From NCBI GenBank assembly GCA_017481745.1, contig JAFUOV010000024.1:17257-81256 (forward strand): DNA of 64,000 nt, written 5' to 3'. Made by a program: the position numbers and the translations under genes. Source of the DNA: Bacteroidaceae bacterium (GTDB taxonomy: Bacteria > Bacteroidota > Bacteroidia > Bacteroidales > Barnesiellaceae_A). Within the stretch, counting starts at the first letter, position 1; each line of letters opens with the position of its first letter. Below the pieces are notes generated by a model. The model saw only the letters and a program-made list of their open reading frames with translations. It ran no database searches and was not told where the DNA came from. Shown here one piece after another: positions 63,936 through 64,000 of the stretch.

Positions 63936-64000
63936 AACATTGGTGCAACAACTGCACGTTTTCTGCTTTTACAAATATCGGATTGCTTCGAGATTTGAAC

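Noticed and set aside
63750..63998. 82-residue plus-strand ORF
   Set aside because: It runs over the tRNA-Pro gene and its terminator; the text GFEPATPWSQTRCATGLRYAPN-like is the familiar translation of an antisense tRNA.

Overview
The window is ordinary chromosome from a Bacteroidota bacterium, most likely order Bacteroidales. Evidence: no Shine-Dalgarno pattern before most genes; repeated promoter signals of the TTTG - about 20 nt - TAnnTTTG type; and family content typical of the group (PorT-like barrel, CHU_C-ended surface protein, LysM/periplasmic-binding fusion, DUF4199, DUF6452- and DUF6048-like proteins, CcsBA fusion, pyruvate phosphate dikinase). I cannot fix genus. I see no insertion sequence, prophage, CRISPR array or rRNA. 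There is one tRNA (Pro, TGG).

Layout. 1-2350: end of an acidic protein, rsmI, coiled-coil lipoprotein. 2447-10167: the most distinctive locus. A hemerythrin(RIC)-like/LuxR fusion regulator is transcribed divergently from an envelope gene set: beta-barrel protein, imelysin lipoprotein, di-haem DUF1111 lipoprotein and the CcsBA haem exporter/cytochrome c synthase. This reads as an iron or haem acquisition/redox module with its own cytochrome maturation, controlled by a putative di-iron sensor of NO, O2 or iron. 10186-14373: CPBP protease, dicarboxylate-type symporter, acyl-CoA synthetase. 14374-16461: an AT-rich patch with two small secreted proteins of unknown function and a single-domain PAS protein. 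16552-20760 (minus): tripartite efflux pump (TolC, HlyD, DHA2-type MFS), preceded by a possible 36-residue leader peptide. 21029-27003: secreted endonuclease I, lipoprotein, menA and an AddB-like nuclease. 27035-29500 (minus): PhoR-like kinase and OmpR-like regulator. 29676-33942: alpha/beta hydrolase, umuD, umuC, eno.

33987-40059: MATE transporter (minus), then a tight six-gene plus-strand operon (DUF4199, glycosyltransferase, nitroreductase, two envelope proteins, MscS channel). 40067-44419: HsdR_N-like nuclease and holA (divergent), then PorT-like and LysM-receptor genes (minus). 44648-49848: CHU_C surface protein, MltD-like transglycosylase, uvrA. 49864-56377: isoprenylcysteine-type methyltransferase, ppdK, rlmD, MFS transporter. 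56490-63935 (minus): rpe, polysaccharide flippase, DUF3783 protein, metG, LptF/G-type permease, tgt and tRNA-Pro.

Best candidates for something little described: the RIC-LuxR fusion, which has lost the N-terminal Cys pair of RIC enzymes, and its iron/haem operon; the leader ORF plus hairpin before the efflux operon; a queuosine tRNA-guanine transglycosylase lacking the three zinc cysteines; and a nested 57-nt hairpin after metG. All functional calls come from reading the sequence; no database search was run.
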